The notes under the pieces were generated by a model. It saw only the letters and a program-made list of their open reading frames with translations, ran no database searches and was not told where the DNA came from. A stretch of 64,000 nt of DNA from Alphaproteobacteria bacterium. Its GTDB lineage: Bacteria > Pseudomonadota > Alphaproteobacteria > Caulobacterales > Maricaulaceae. Numbering within the stretch: position 1 is the first letter of the stretch; each line of letters begins with the position of its first letter. Of this stretch, positions 7,674 to 16,335 are shown piece by piece. The stretch lies in contig JANSXV010000002.1 of the NCBI GenBank assembly GCA_024742735.1, positions 496,001-560,000 of the forward strand, given 5' to 3'. A program made the position numbers and the translations under genes.

Positions 7674-9153
7674 AGGCGGAGCAAGCAAGGCTGAGGCGCC
7701 GGCCCGGTTCGACGCCGTCATCATCGGAGCCGGGTTCGCAGGGCTCGCCATGGGCCGCCAGCTCAAACAGGCCGGCATGGAGAACTTCGTCATCCTGGAC
7801 CGCGCCGACGGCGTCGGCGGGGTGTGGCGGGCGAACACCTATCCCGGCGCGGCCTGCGACGTGCCCAGTCATCTGTACTCCTTCTCCTTCTTTCCCAACC
7901 CGGACTGGAGCCGGAAATACTCGCCCCAGTCCGAGATCCTGGCCTATCTGGAACGGGCCGCGGACGCATTCGGCCTGCGCGCTCACCTGCATGTCCGCCA
8001 GACCGTGACGGCGATGAAATTCTATTCCGGAGACGGCCTCTGGAAGCTCAAGCTCGCCTCCGGCCGCGTGATCGAGGCGCGCGTGGTGGTCAGCGCCGTG
8101 GGCCAGCTGGCTGAACCGGCCTGGCCTGAGATCAAGGACAGCCATGTCTTTGAAGGCCCCATGATCCACTCGGCCCAGTGGAATGACGGCGTTGATCTGT
8201 CGGACAAGCGCGTGGCGGTGGTCGGCAATGCGGCGAGCGCCATCCAGCTGCTGCCGAAACTGTCGGAGCAGGCGCGCGCGCTGACGATCTTCCAGCGCAC
8301 GCCCAACTGGGTCATCGACAAGCCCGATCGCCGCTTTACGAAGGTCGAGCGCTGGCTGTTCAGAAAGCTGCCCTGGTGGCGCCGACTCTACCGGCGGATC
8401 AGCTTCCTGATCCATGAAAGCCGGTACTCGGCCTTCGTGAAGAACTCCATCGCCAGCGACTGGACACGGTGGCGGCTGAAGGTCCGCCTGAAAAAGGCCG
8501 TGAAGGACCCGGTCCTGCGCGAGATGCTCACGCCGGACTATCCGCCGGGCTGCAAGCGGATCCTTCTATCCAATGACTATTTCGACGTGGTCCAGAAGCC
8601 CCATGTGCGCCTGGTGGCTCGCCGGGCGGCGCGGCTGGAGCGCGATGCGATCCTGACGCCGGACGGTGAGCGGATCGCGGCGGACGCGATCGTCTTCGCC
8701 ACCGGGTTCAAGGCCACGGAGTTTCTTGCTTCCATAGACGTCATCGGGCTGGACGGCCAGACCCTGAAACAGGCCTGGGGCGCCAGCCCTGAGGCCTATC
8801 GCGGCGTGGCTGTGGCGGGGTTTCCCAACCTCTTCATGATCTACGGGCCGAACACCAATCTGGGGCATAACTCCATCATCTTCATGCTGGAGCGTCAGAC
8901 CGAGTACGTCTTCAAACAGATCCGCACGATCTTCGCCGAGCGGCTGAGCGCGCGCGATATCAAGCCGGAAGCCCAGGCGGCCTACAACAAGACTGTCCAG
9001 AAAAAGCTCAAACGCACGGTCTGGGCGGCCGATTGCCCGTCCTGGTACAAGACCGAGGACGGAGTGATCACCAATAACTGGCACGGCCACGCGATCGAAT
9101 TCGCCCGGACGCTCGCCAAGGACGATGAGGACGCGTGGGCGGTCTACAGGTGA
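7654..9153 (+). CDS. Flavin-containing monooxygenase, Baeyer-Villiger-like
   Basis: A 499-residue NADPH/FAD monooxygenase. An N-terminal FAD-binding motif (IIGAGFAGLAMG) and a second nucleotide motif for NADPH (AVVGNAASAIQ) flank a version of the Baeyer-Villiger fingerprint, FEGPMIHSAQW followed by ND. Enzymes of this kind turn ketones into esters or lactones. Its company with an esterase and an Old Yellow Enzyme suggests oxidation of a cyclic or branched ketone whose ester is then hydrolysed and fed to the acyl-CoA steps. It overlaps the synthetase gene by 20 bp and runs convergently into the next gene with a 10-bp overlap. Confidence 0.88.
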   Translation: MPSPTTEGGASKAEAPARFDAVIIGAGFAGLAMGRQLKQAGMENFVILDRADGVGGVWRANTYPGAACDVPSHLYSFSFFPNPDWSRKYSPQSEILAYLERAADAFGLRAHLHVRQTVTAMKFYSGDGLWKLKLASGRVIEARVVVSAVGQLAEPAWPEIKDSHVFEGPMIHSAQWNDGVDLSDKRVAVVGNAASAIQLLPKLSEQARALTIFQRTPNWVIDKPDRRFTKVERWLFRKLPWWRRLYRRISFLIHESRYSAFVKNSIASDWTRWRLKVRLKKAVKDPVLREMLTPDYPPGCKRILLSNDYFDVVQKPHVRLVARRAARLERDAILTPDGERIAADAIVFATGFKATEFLASIDVIGLDGQTLKQAWGASPEAYRGVAVAGFPNLFMIYGPNTNLGHNSIIFMLERQTEYVFKQIRTIFAERLSARDIKPEAQAAYNKTVQKKLKRTVWAADCPSWYKTEDGVITNNWHGHAIEFARTLAKDDEDAWAVYR

Positions 9154-10058
9154 TCGCGCGCCCAGGCCGTCACATGCTCAAGCGCTTGATCGGCCTCCGG
9201 CAGAAGCGGGCTGAACAGCTGGAAGTCATGGAACATTTCCTCCCAGACCTCACAGCGCACGGCGACGCCGGCTTCGGTCATGGCCTTGGCGAGCCGCCGG
9301 GAGTCGTCCAGCAGGATCTCACGTGCTCCGACCTGGATCAGCGTCGGCGGCAGGCCCTGCAGGTCGGCGAACAGGGGCGAGGCGGCCGGATCTCTCGGGT
9401 CCGCGCCGTCCAGATACAGCTCGGCGCCGCGCGCCAGATAGTCCGGCTTGAGCATGGGGTCGGCCTGCGCGCAGGTTCGCGTACTGTCGCCGGAGCCGGT
9501 CAGATCGCTCCACGGCGACATCAGGTAGAGCCCGTCCGGCATGGGCCGCCCGGCGTTGCGATGGGCGATGACGCTCGCCAGCGTCAAGCCGCCGCCCGCG
9601 CTGTCGCCCGCCACCACAAGCGGACCTTCCGTTTCGCCGCGCAGCTTCGCCAGCGCATCGACCCCATCCTCGATCGCCGCGGGAAAGACGTGCTCCGGCG
9701 CCAGGCGGTAATCCGGCGCGATCGCGCGCACGTTCAGCGCTGCGGCGAGCCTGGAGACAAACGGCTTGTGGCTCTGCGGCGAACCCAGAATATATCCGCC
9801 GCCATGGAAGAACAGGACCGCGCCGGGGCCTGGTTCATCGGGGAGAACTTCCAGCGCCGGCCGGCCGGCATAGTCGATCTCGGCCACGCTCACGCCTGGC
9901 GCGGTCGGAACCCGGTCGCCGGCCTTGTCCAGACGCGCCCGGGCGTGCGCGCGCGGATTGTCCGGGCTCATCACCTTCAGGCCGGTCTGCTCGGCCATGC
10001 GCCGGGCCAGGAAGCGGCGTATCCCCAGGCCAGGCTGTTTTGATATCGTCTCGATCAT
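9144..10058 (-). CDS. Alpha/beta hydrolase, hormone-sensitive-lipase family esterase
   Basis: A 304-residue esterase. It has the HSL oxyanion motif HGGG (residues 85-88) and the nucleophile elbow GDSAGG with Ser153; a C-terminal aspartate and histidine complete the expected triad (HVTAWARDHL at the end). No signal peptide is seen, so it should act in the cytoplasm. It converges on the monooxygenase and diverges from the Old Yellow Enzyme gene 15 bp away, so a shared control region must be very compact. Hydrolysis of esters made by the monooxygenase is an inference from neighbourhood. Confidence 0.88.
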   Translation of the reverse strand: MIETISKQPGLGIRRFLARRMAEQTGLKVMSPDNPRAHARARLDKAGDRVPTAPGVSVAEIDYAGRPALEVLPDEPGPGAVLFFHGGGYILGSPQSHKPFVSRLAAALNVRAIAPDYRLAPEHVFPAAIEDGVDALAKLRGETEGPLVVAGDSAGGGLTLASVIAHRNAGRPMPDGLYLMSPWSDLTGSGDSTRTCAQADPMLKPDYLARGAELYLDGADPRDPAASPLFADLQGLPPTLIQVGAREILLDDSRRLAKAMTEAGVAVRCEVWEEMFHDFQLFSPLLPEADQALEHVTAWARDHL

Positions 10059-10073
10059 GAGGGGGCTCTTCTA

Positions 10074-11354
10074 ATGACCGTTCTGGGTACAGCGTTCACC
10101 TTGCCGTGCGGGATTTCAATCCCCAACCGGCTTTGCAAGGCGGCGATGACCGAAGGCCTGGCGGAGCCCGGCGGCCGGGCCGGCGCGCGCATCGCCCGGC
10201 TGTACCGGCTCTGGTCGGAGGGCGGGGCGGGCCTGATCCTCACCGGCAATATCATGGTGGACCGGCGCTATCGCGAGCGGCCGGCCAACATCGTGGTGGA
10301 CGGCGAACAGGACGAAGCCGCCATGGCCGGGCTCGCCGCCTATGCCGAAGCCGCAAAGTCAGGCGGAAGCGTCGCCATCGCGCAGATCTCCCACGCCGGA
10401 CGCCAGACACCGAAGGCGATCGCGCCGGAGCCGGTCGGGCCCAGCGCGGTGAAGGTCAAGCTGCCTGGCGGGATGTTCGGCGCGCCGCGCGCCCTGTCCT
10501 CTGAGGAGATCGGTGATGTGATCGCGCGCTTCGCGTCGACCGCGAAGACGCTGTGCGAGGCCGGGTTCGACGGGGTGCAGGTCCACGCCGCCCACGGCTA
10601 TCTGATCAGCGAGTTTCTCAATCCCCTGGTCAATCAACGCACGGATGACTGGGGCGGAAGCCTTCAGAACCGCGCCCGGCTGCTGATCGAAACGGTCCGC
10701 GCCGTGCGCGCCGCGATCGGGCCGGACAAGGCGGTCAGCGTGAAGCTGAACTCCTCGGACTTCCAGAAGGGCGGGTTCAGCTTCGAAGACTGCCTGAAGG
10801 TCGTCGCCATGCTGGACGAAGAAGCCGTCGACCTGCTGGAGATTTCCGGCGGCAATTATGAACAGCCGAAGATGATGGGTCAGGAGGGTCTGGAGCCGGT
10901 CTTTGAAGGTCAGGTGCGTGAAAGCACCCGCGCGCGCGAAGCCTATTTCATGGCCTATGCGGAGGAAGTCCTGAAGACCGCGAGGACCCCGGTCATGGTC
11001 ACCGGCGGCTTCCGCTCCCGCGCCGCCATGGAGGAGGCGATCGATGGCGGTGTGGCGATGGTGGGGATCGGGCGGCCGGTTTGCGTGGAGCCGGACGCCT
11101 TCGCCCGGCTCCTGAGCGGTGAGATCGACGCCCTGCCGGCGTTTGAAACGCATCTCAAGTTGGGCTCAGGCTATTTCGGTCCGGCCTCGCCCAATGACGT
11201 GATCAAGGCGGCCAACGCTTTGTCCGCCATGGCGTTCTACTATCGCAACATCATCCGCATGGGGGACGGAAAGCCGACCAGGGCGTCCATGAACCTGCTG
11301 TTCGCGCTGATCAAACACCAGATGCAGGACGCCGCCGACGCGAAGGTGATGTGA
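10074..11354 (+). CDS. NADH:flavin oxidoreductase, Old Yellow Enzyme family
   Basis: A 426-residue FMN TIM-barrel enzyme that reduces activated C=C bonds. The family signatures are present: VHAAHGYLISEFL followed by NQRTDDWGG, the KAAMTE segment near the N-terminus and the phosphate-binding MVTGGFRS and GIGRP segments near the C-terminal end. It lacks the FeS/FAD extension of 2,4-dienoyl-CoA reductase, so it is the short, single-domain form. It could saturate an enone or enoyl intermediate in the same catabolic route. It ends just before a pair of intergenic repeats. Confidence 0.88.
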   Translation: MTVLGTAFTLPCGISIPNRLCKAAMTEGLAEPGGRAGARIARLYRLWSEGGAGLILTGNIMVDRRYRERPANIVVDGEQDEAAMAGLAAYAEAAKSGGSVAIAQISHAGRQTPKAIAPEPVGPSAVKVKLPGGMFGAPRALSSEEIGDVIARFASTAKTLCEAGFDGVQVHAAHGYLISEFLNPLVNQRTDDWGGSLQNRARLLIETVRAVRAAIGPDKAVSVKLNSSDFQKGGFSFEDCLKVVAMLDEEAVDLLEISGGNYEQPKMMGQEGLEPVFEGQVRESTRAREAYFMAYAEEVLKTARTPVMVTGGFRSRAAMEEAIDGGVAMVGIGRPVCVEPDAFARLLSGEIDALPAFETHLKLGSGYFGPASPNDVIKAANALSAMAFYYRNIIRMGDGKPTRASMNLLFALIKHQMQDAADAKVM

Positions 11355-11360
11355 AGGCAT

Positions 11361-11494
11361 TCCCCCTCTCCCCCATGCATGGGGGAGAGGGCCGGGGTGA
11401 GGGGGTTTGCTTTGCTGAAAGCTTGGCGACGCAGGGTGAAGCGTCACCGCCTCCACCCCTCACCCAACCCTCTCCCCTCGCGGAGGGGAGAGGG
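11361..11494. repeat. GC-rich palindromic intergenic repeats, inverted pair
   Basis: The gap between the convergent Old Yellow Enzyme and hydrolase genes holds two related palindromes. The first, 11361-11405, is built on CTCTCCCCCATGCATGGGGG; the second, 11454-11494, on CTCTCCCCTCGCGGAGGGGA. Tails GGCCGGGGTGAGGGGG and CACCCCTCACCCAACC point in opposite directions. Between convergent genes the stems could also act as bidirectional transcript ends, but no T-run follows. Confidence 0.85.
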
Positions 11495-11517
11495 CGAAAC
11501 CTGCCTTCACTGGAGAC

Positions 11518-12444
11518 TCACCCGCAGGCGCGTTCCGCCCAGTCCGCGAAATCGCTCATGGCCTGCTCATAGCCCTCGTCATTGAGGGTTTCGTGGCGGG
11601 CCTTGGGATCAAAGCGCATGGTCGCATTGGTGAAGCGGGCATTGTAGAGCCGGGCGGCCAGCGTCTTCATGGCGGCGCCCTTGTCCGTGGCCGGATCCTC
11701 GCCGCCGGCGGCCATATGGATCGGCAGGTCCCGGCGCATATTGCGCAGGCGATGTTCGTCCGCGCCGCGTTCGGCGCCGTCGATCAGGTCGCGCCAGAGC
11801 TGGATCGTCGCCGCCTGTCCGCACAGGGGATCGTTGACGTATTTGTCCACTTCTTCGGGGATGCGCGAGAGCCAGTCGAAATCGGTGCGCGCGCCCTTGA
11901 TGGACTTGCCCCAGGCCTTGAAGGCGAGCGCATCCATCCAGGTGGAGGGCGCATCGGGCTTCTTGAACAGGCTTTCGATCCCCAGCACGGCGCGCATGAG
12001 CCCGGCCCTTCCGCCCAGCGCCATGTTGGAATTCCACACGGCCAGCCCGTCGATCTCGCCGGCGCGGGCCATGGCGTGGGTCATGGCGACGACGCCGCCC
12101 ATGGAATGGCCGAACACGATCAGCGGCTTGCCGGGAAAGCGCGTGCGCAGGGCGTCTTCCACCGCAAGCGCATCCTCCACCACCATGTCCCAGCCCTTGG
12201 CCGGCGCGAAATAGCCCGGTCTGGCGTCCGGCGCGGTGGTCTCTCCATGGCCGCGATGATCGTGGGCGGCGGCGGCGAAGCCGCGCGAGGCGAGATAGTC
12301 GGCGAAGCGGCCATAGCGCGCTGAATGCTCCGACAGTCCGTGATGGATCTGTATGACGCCGCGCACATCGCCGTCCGGCGCGCTGACGCGCAGGCGCAGG
12401 GATGCACCGGAGGGGCTGTTCAGGGTTTCCCCAACAAAGCTCAT
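11518..12444 (-). CDS. Alpha/beta hydrolase, monoacylglycerol lipase/lysophospholipase-like
   Basis: A 308-residue serine hydrolase with the HHGLSEHSARYGRFA segment and the nucleophile elbow FGHSMGGV, both typical of the bacterial monoacylglycerol lipase/PldB-like branch. The start at 12444 is preferred because family homology begins there (MSFVGETLNSPSG) and GGAGAA lies 8 bp upstream; a longer frame back to 12561 would run through the divergent glpK promoter and start. No signal peptide. Divergence from glycerol kinase fits release and use of glycerol from acylglycerols. Confidence 0.85.
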   Translation of the reverse strand: MSFVGETLNSPSGASLRLRVSAPDGDVRGVIQIHHGLSEHSARYGRFADYLASRGFAAAAHDHRGHGETTAPDARPGYFAPAKGWDMVVEDALAVEDALRTRFPGKPLIVFGHSMGGVVAMTHAMARAGEIDGLAVWNSNMALGGRAGLMRAVLGIESLFKKPDAPSTWMDALAFKAWGKSIKGARTDFDWLSRIPEEVDKYVNDPLCGQAATIQLWRDLIDGAERGADEHRLRNMRRDLPIHMAAGGEDPATDKGAAMKTLAARLYNARFTNATMRFDPKARHETLNDEGYEQAMSDFADWAERACG

Positions 12445-12515
12445 GACGGCGTTCTCCAAATCGAATTCATCGCTTAGCCTTACCCGGCAACATAACGAGC
12501 CTTGAGGATTTCGCC

Positions 12516-13994
12516 ATGGCCGCGCCGGCACTTCTCGCCATCGATCAGGGAACCACGTCAAGCCGCGCGCTGGCGTTTGATCTGCAAGGACGCCTCGTCG
12601 CCAGCGCCCAGCAGGAATTCGCGCAGATCTATCCGAAATCCGGCTGGGTGGAGCACGATCCCGAAGTCATCTGGGCGACGGTCCTGACCACGGCGCGCAA
12701 GGCGTTCGAGGCGGCGGAAGGCAAGGGCTTCGAGATCGCCGCCCTCGGCGTCACCAATCAGCGCGAGACGACGCTTGTCTGGGACCGCGACACCGGCCGG
12801 CCCATCCATAACGCCATCGTCTGGCAGGACCGGCGAACAGCGGACCATTGCGCCCGGCTTAAGGCCGCCGGCGCCGAGGCGGAGGTCGCCGCCCGGGCGG
12901 GCCTGGTGCTGGACCCGTATTTCTCCGCCACCAAGCTCGCCTGGATCCTGGATGAAGTCTCCGGCGCGCGGCGCAAGGCTGAAGCGGGCAGGCTCGCCTT
13001 CGGTACGGTGGACAGCTTCCTGCTCCATCGCCTGACCGGCGGGGCCGTCCACGCCATTGAAGCGACCAACGCCAGCCGGACCAGCCTCTACAATCTGCAG
13101 ACCGCCGACTGGGATGAAGAGCTTCTGAGACTCTTCAACATCCCGCGCGCCGTCCTGCCGGAGATCGTCGACAGCGCCGGACGCTATGGCGAGACGGCGG
13201 AGTCCATCTTCGGCCGGTCCATTCCCATCACCGGCGCGGCGGGCGACCAGCAGGCCGCCGCCATCGGTCAGGCCTGCCTGTCGCCGGGCGAGATGAAGTC
13301 CACCTATGGCACCGGCGCCTTCATGCTGGTCCATACCGGCGATGAGATCGTGCGCTCTCAGAACCGGCTTCTGGCCACCACCGCCTGGCGTCTGGACGGG
13401 GAAAGCCGCTACGCGCTGGAAGGCTCGGTTTTGTCAGCCGGTGCGACCATACAATGGCTGCGCGACGGGCTGGGGATCATCGCAAGGGCGGGCGAGATCG
13501 AGGCGCTGGCCAAAGACGCTGACCCGGAGAGCGGCGTCTATCTGGTCCCGGCGTTTTCAGGTCTGGGCGCGCCGCACTGGAACCCGGACGCGCGCGGGGC
13601 GATCATCGGTCTGACGCGCGGGGCGGGACGCGCCGAGATCGCGCGCGCGGCGCTGGACAGCACCGCCTACCAGACCCGCGATCTGCTCACCGCCATGGCC
13701 GCCGACGGGGTGTCGGTCGCCGCGCTGAAAGTCGATGGCGGCATGGCGGTCAATGACGCGCTGGTCCAGCGTCTGGCCGATCTGTGCGCGGTGGAGGCGG
13801 TGCGCCCGGAGAATCTGGAGAGCACGGCCTGGGGCGCGGCCTTCCTTTCGGGGCTGGGGGCGGGCCTGTTCTCGAGCATCGAGGATGCGCGCAAGGTCTG
13901 GCGGGCCGAGCGCAGCTTCAAGCCGGCGCTGGGCGAAGCCGGACGCGCCCGTCTCCTCGCTGGCTGGGACGCGGCGGTGAAACGGGTGCTTTAG
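12516..13994 (+). CDS. glpK: Glycerol kinase
   Basis: A 492-residue FGGY-family kinase that phosphorylates glycerol to sn-glycerol 3-phosphate. The N-terminal LLAIDQGTTSSRALAFD phosphate motif, the TNQRETT and WQDRRTA substrate segments, and the GAAGDQQAA and STYGTGAF motifs all match GlpK. The length is that of the family. No glpD or glpF lies beside it here; the divergent lipase-like gene is the only metabolic neighbour that could supply glycerol. The 71-bp space to that gene must hold both promoters. Confidence 0.96.
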   Translation: MAAPALLAIDQGTTSSRALAFDLQGRLVASAQQEFAQIYPKSGWVEHDPEVIWATVLTTARKAFEAAEGKGFEIAALGVTNQRETTLVWDRDTGRPIHNAIVWQDRRTADHCARLKAAGAEAEVAARAGLVLDPYFSATKLAWILDEVSGARRKAEAGRLAFGTVDSFLLHRLTGGAVHAIEATNASRTSLYNLQTADWDEELLRLFNIPRAVLPEIVDSAGRYGETAESIFGRSIPITGAAGDQQAAAIGQACLSPGEMKSTYGTGAFMLVHTGDEIVRSQNRLLATTAWRLDGESRYALEGSVLSAGATIQWLRDGLGIIARAGEIEALAKDADPESGVYLVPAFSGLGAPHWNPDARGAIIGLTRGAGRAEIARAALDSTAYQTRDLLTAMAADGVSVAALKVDGGMAVNDALVQRLADLCAVEAVRPENLESTAWGAAFLSGLGAGLFSSIEDARKVWRAERSFKPALGEAGRARLLAGWDAAVKRVL

Positions 13995-14051
13995 GCCCCT
14001 GCGACCTCCCGCCGCCTCGCCCGCGCGGACGGGATCGGGCAAAAGCCTTAC

Positions 14052-15416
14052 ATGTCTTATGGATTTCCCCCGGCGCGTTCGCGCAAGTCCACCCTGCTGC
14101 GCTTCGCTGAAGCGCGCAGCCCGCGCTACACCAGCTATCCTACCGCTCCGCACTTCCATGAAGGCGTGACGGGACAGACCTATGCGAACTGGCTGGAGCA
14201 GCTCGATCCGGCCGCGCCGGTCTCGCTCTACCTCCATGTGCCCTATTGCCGAAGCCTGTGCTGGTATTGCGGCTGCAACACCCGGGCGACGACGCGGGAT
14301 GAGCCGGTGGCGGCTTATCTCCTGCGCCTGCTCGCCGAGTTGCGGCTGGCAGCCGATCGCCTGCCGTCGCGCATGACGGTCTCCCATCTGGCGCTGGGCG
14401 GGGGCACGCCCGCGATCCTGAAGCCCCATCAGCTGGACGAGCTTATGGCCGCCGTGCGCGCCCGGTTCGACTTCGACGCCGACGCAGAGCTCTCCATGGA
14501 GATCGACCCGCGCCATTTCGACGCCGAGGACGCGGCGGCATTGGCGCGCAACGGCTTCACCCGGGCGAGCACAGGGGTGCAGAGCTTTGATCCGGCGGTG
14601 CAGGCGGCGATCAACCGCATTCAGCCCTTCGAGATGGTGCGCGACGCCTTCGACCTGCTGCGCGCCGAGGGCGTCACGAAGATCAACGCCGACCTGATCT
14701 ATGGCCTGCCCAAGCAGACTGTCGAAAGCGCACGGGCCAGTGCGGAGGCGGCGGCCGCCCTCGATCCGGACCGTCTGGCGGTGTTCGGCTACGCCCACGT
14801 GCCGCACATGAAGAGCCATCAGAACCTGATCCTCGAACAGGACCTGCCCGACGCGCCCACGCGGATCGATCAGGCCGACGCCATGGACGAGGCGCTGGTA
14901 CGCTGCGGCTATCGCCGGATCGGCATCGACCACTACGCCCGGCCCGATGATCCCATGACCGTCGCGCTGGACGCCGGAACGCTGAAGCGGAACTTCCAGG
15001 GCTACACGACCGACCGCGCCGACACGCTGATCGCGCTGGGCGCGTCGGCGATCGGCGATACGCCGTCGGGCTATGTCCAGAACATCGCCGATGTGCGCAG
15101 CTGGATGGCGGCGGTGGAGGCGGGACGCCTGCCCATCGCGCGCGGCGTCGAGGTGACGGCGCAAGACGCCCTGCGCCGCGCGATCATCGAGCGGATCATG
15201 ACCGATCTGACGGTCGACGTGGACGCGGTCGCGGCGGTGTATGGACTGCCCGCGCCGGACTTCGACACGATGGAGCTGGAAGCCGCCGGGATCGTCGCGC
15301 GCGAAGGCTCGGTCCTGCATGTGAACCCGGACTTCAAGCCGCTGGCGCGTCTGGCCGCCGCCGCGTTCGATGAGCGCCTCGCGACCGGCCCGGCCCGGCA
15401 CTCGGTCTCGGTCTAG
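14052..15416 (+). CDS. hemN: Oxygen-independent coproporphyrinogen III dehydrogenase
   Basis: A 454-residue radical-SAM enzyme that oxidatively decarboxylates coproporphyrinogen III in heme synthesis without oxygen. The HemN-type cluster motif C-x3-C-x2-C-x-C is visible in PYCRSLCWYCGCNT near residue 65, after SPRYTSYPTAPHF, which separates it from the HemW branch. A C-terminal HemN domain is present. I searched the short upstream gap for an FNR-type TTGAT-N4-ATCAA box and saw none. The gene ends with a 4-bp overlap on the convergent neighbour. Confidence 0.95.
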   Translation: MSYGFPPARSRKSTLLRFAEARSPRYTSYPTAPHFHEGVTGQTYANWLEQLDPAAPVSLYLHVPYCRSLCWYCGCNTRATTRDEPVAAYLLRLLAELRLAADRLPSRMTVSHLALGGGTPAILKPHQLDELMAAVRARFDFDADAELSMEIDPRHFDAEDAAALARNGFTRASTGVQSFDPAVQAAINRIQPFEMVRDAFDLLRAEGVTKINADLIYGLPKQTVESARASAEAAAALDPDRLAVFGYAHVPHMKSHQNLILEQDLPDAPTRIDQADAMDEALVRCGYRRIGIDHYARPDDPMTVALDAGTLKRNFQGYTTDRADTLIALGASAIGDTPSGYVQNIADVRSWMAAVEAGRLPIARGVEVTAQDALRRAIIERIMTDLTVDVDAVAAVYGLPAPDFDTMELEAAGIVAREGSVLHVNPDFKPLARLAAAAFDERLATGPARHSVSV

Positions 15417-16240
15417 CGCCTGAATCCGGCTTCGGAAATGAACAGACGGCCGGTATGGCGCCGCGCGTTGCGCTCATTGCCGTGATAGCTGCCGACCCAG
15501 ATGCGGTACTGTCCTGAGACGGCGTCGCGGATGCGGATGCCCGGGGCCAGACCGTCATTGTCATCGTTGCAGAGAAAGGGCCCCTGCGGCGGCTCGATCG
15601 CCATGGTCATGTCTCCGGACGCGCCGGCGATGTAGACGTACAGGTCGCGGGGATTGTCACCTGCTGTGAAGGTCAAGACCAGGTTCGGGTCTGCGTCAGC
15701 CCAGCCGGCGCATCCTCGCCGCCCAATATTGCGCAGGCGCAGCGTGCCGCCCGACTCCACATCGGTCACGAACGGCGCCGGCGTAAAGCCGCTCGCCAGC
15801 TCCAGCGGGCCGGAGGGTTCGGCCTGGGGCTCTGCAAGATCTGGCGCGTAGGGCGTTGCGCCGGCTTCGGGCGGATTGAGGACCGCCTCATCAATGATCA
15901 CGGTAAGATTGGCGACGTGGCGGGACAGCTCGGCGTTGGGGCCTAACGTGAAGAATTCTTCGTAGGCGGCCTGCGCCGCCTCCCAGTCGCGCAGGCCCAT
16001 ATACGCCTCGACCCGAAGCGCGGCGAGGCGGGGATTGTCGGCGCCAAGAAGGGCCTGAGCGCTCTGCGCATAGTCCAGCGCCGCCTGGGCGTCGCCGCCA
16101 TAGAGTTCGCGCAATCCCTGCTCATACTGGGCCCTGGCGCGCGCCTCGTCCGCCGACGTTTGCGCAGCGGCGCTTGAGACGCATGCGAGCATCAGGACAG
16201 ACAGGACGCAGAACAGCGCGCCAAGGATTCTTAAGACCAT
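15413..16240 (-). CDS. Secreted TPR-like protein of unknown function
   Basis: 275 residues with a clear Sec signal peptide (hydrophobic residues 5-24, cleavage near SSAAAQ). Residues about 30-110 look like one or two TPR-type helical repeats (AQYEQGLRELYGGDAQAALD, then EAYMGLRDWEAAQAAYEEFF). After a proline-rich linker, the C-terminal half resembles a bacterial pre-peptidase-type beta domain (AGDNPRDLYVYIAG, SGQYRIWVGSY). A periplasmic or surface role is likely; I do not recognise the protein. It is divergent from the ankyrin-repeat gene. Confidence 0.75.
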   Translation of the reverse strand: MVLRILGALFCVLSVLMLACVSSAAAQTSADEARARAQYEQGLRELYGGDAQAALDYAQSAQALLGADNPRLAALRVEAYMGLRDWEAAQAAYEEFFTLGPNAELSRHVANLTVIIDEAVLNPPEAGATPYAPDLAEPQAEPSGPLELASGFTPAPFVTDVESGGTLRLRNIGRRGCAGWADADPNLVLTFTAGDNPRDLYVYIAGASGDMTMAIEPPQGPFLCNDDNDGLAPGIRIRDAVSGQYRIWVGSYHGNERNARRHTGRLFISEAGFRR

Positions 16241-16335
16241 CCATCGCTCCTGCGATCTGGCGCGCAGGACGCGACGCCTTTCTTTTTGTTCAGCTTTCAG
16301 TACACAATCGCCGGGCCTATCTCAAGGAGTCCGCC

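Noticed and set aside
13995-14051. FNR/Anr box upstream of hemN
   Set aside because: The 57-bp gap has no TTGAT-N4-ATCAA-like sequence.
13557-15401. 614-codon minus-strand frame opposite glpK/hemN
   Set aside because: Antisense to two certain enzymes with full motifs; no motif of its own.
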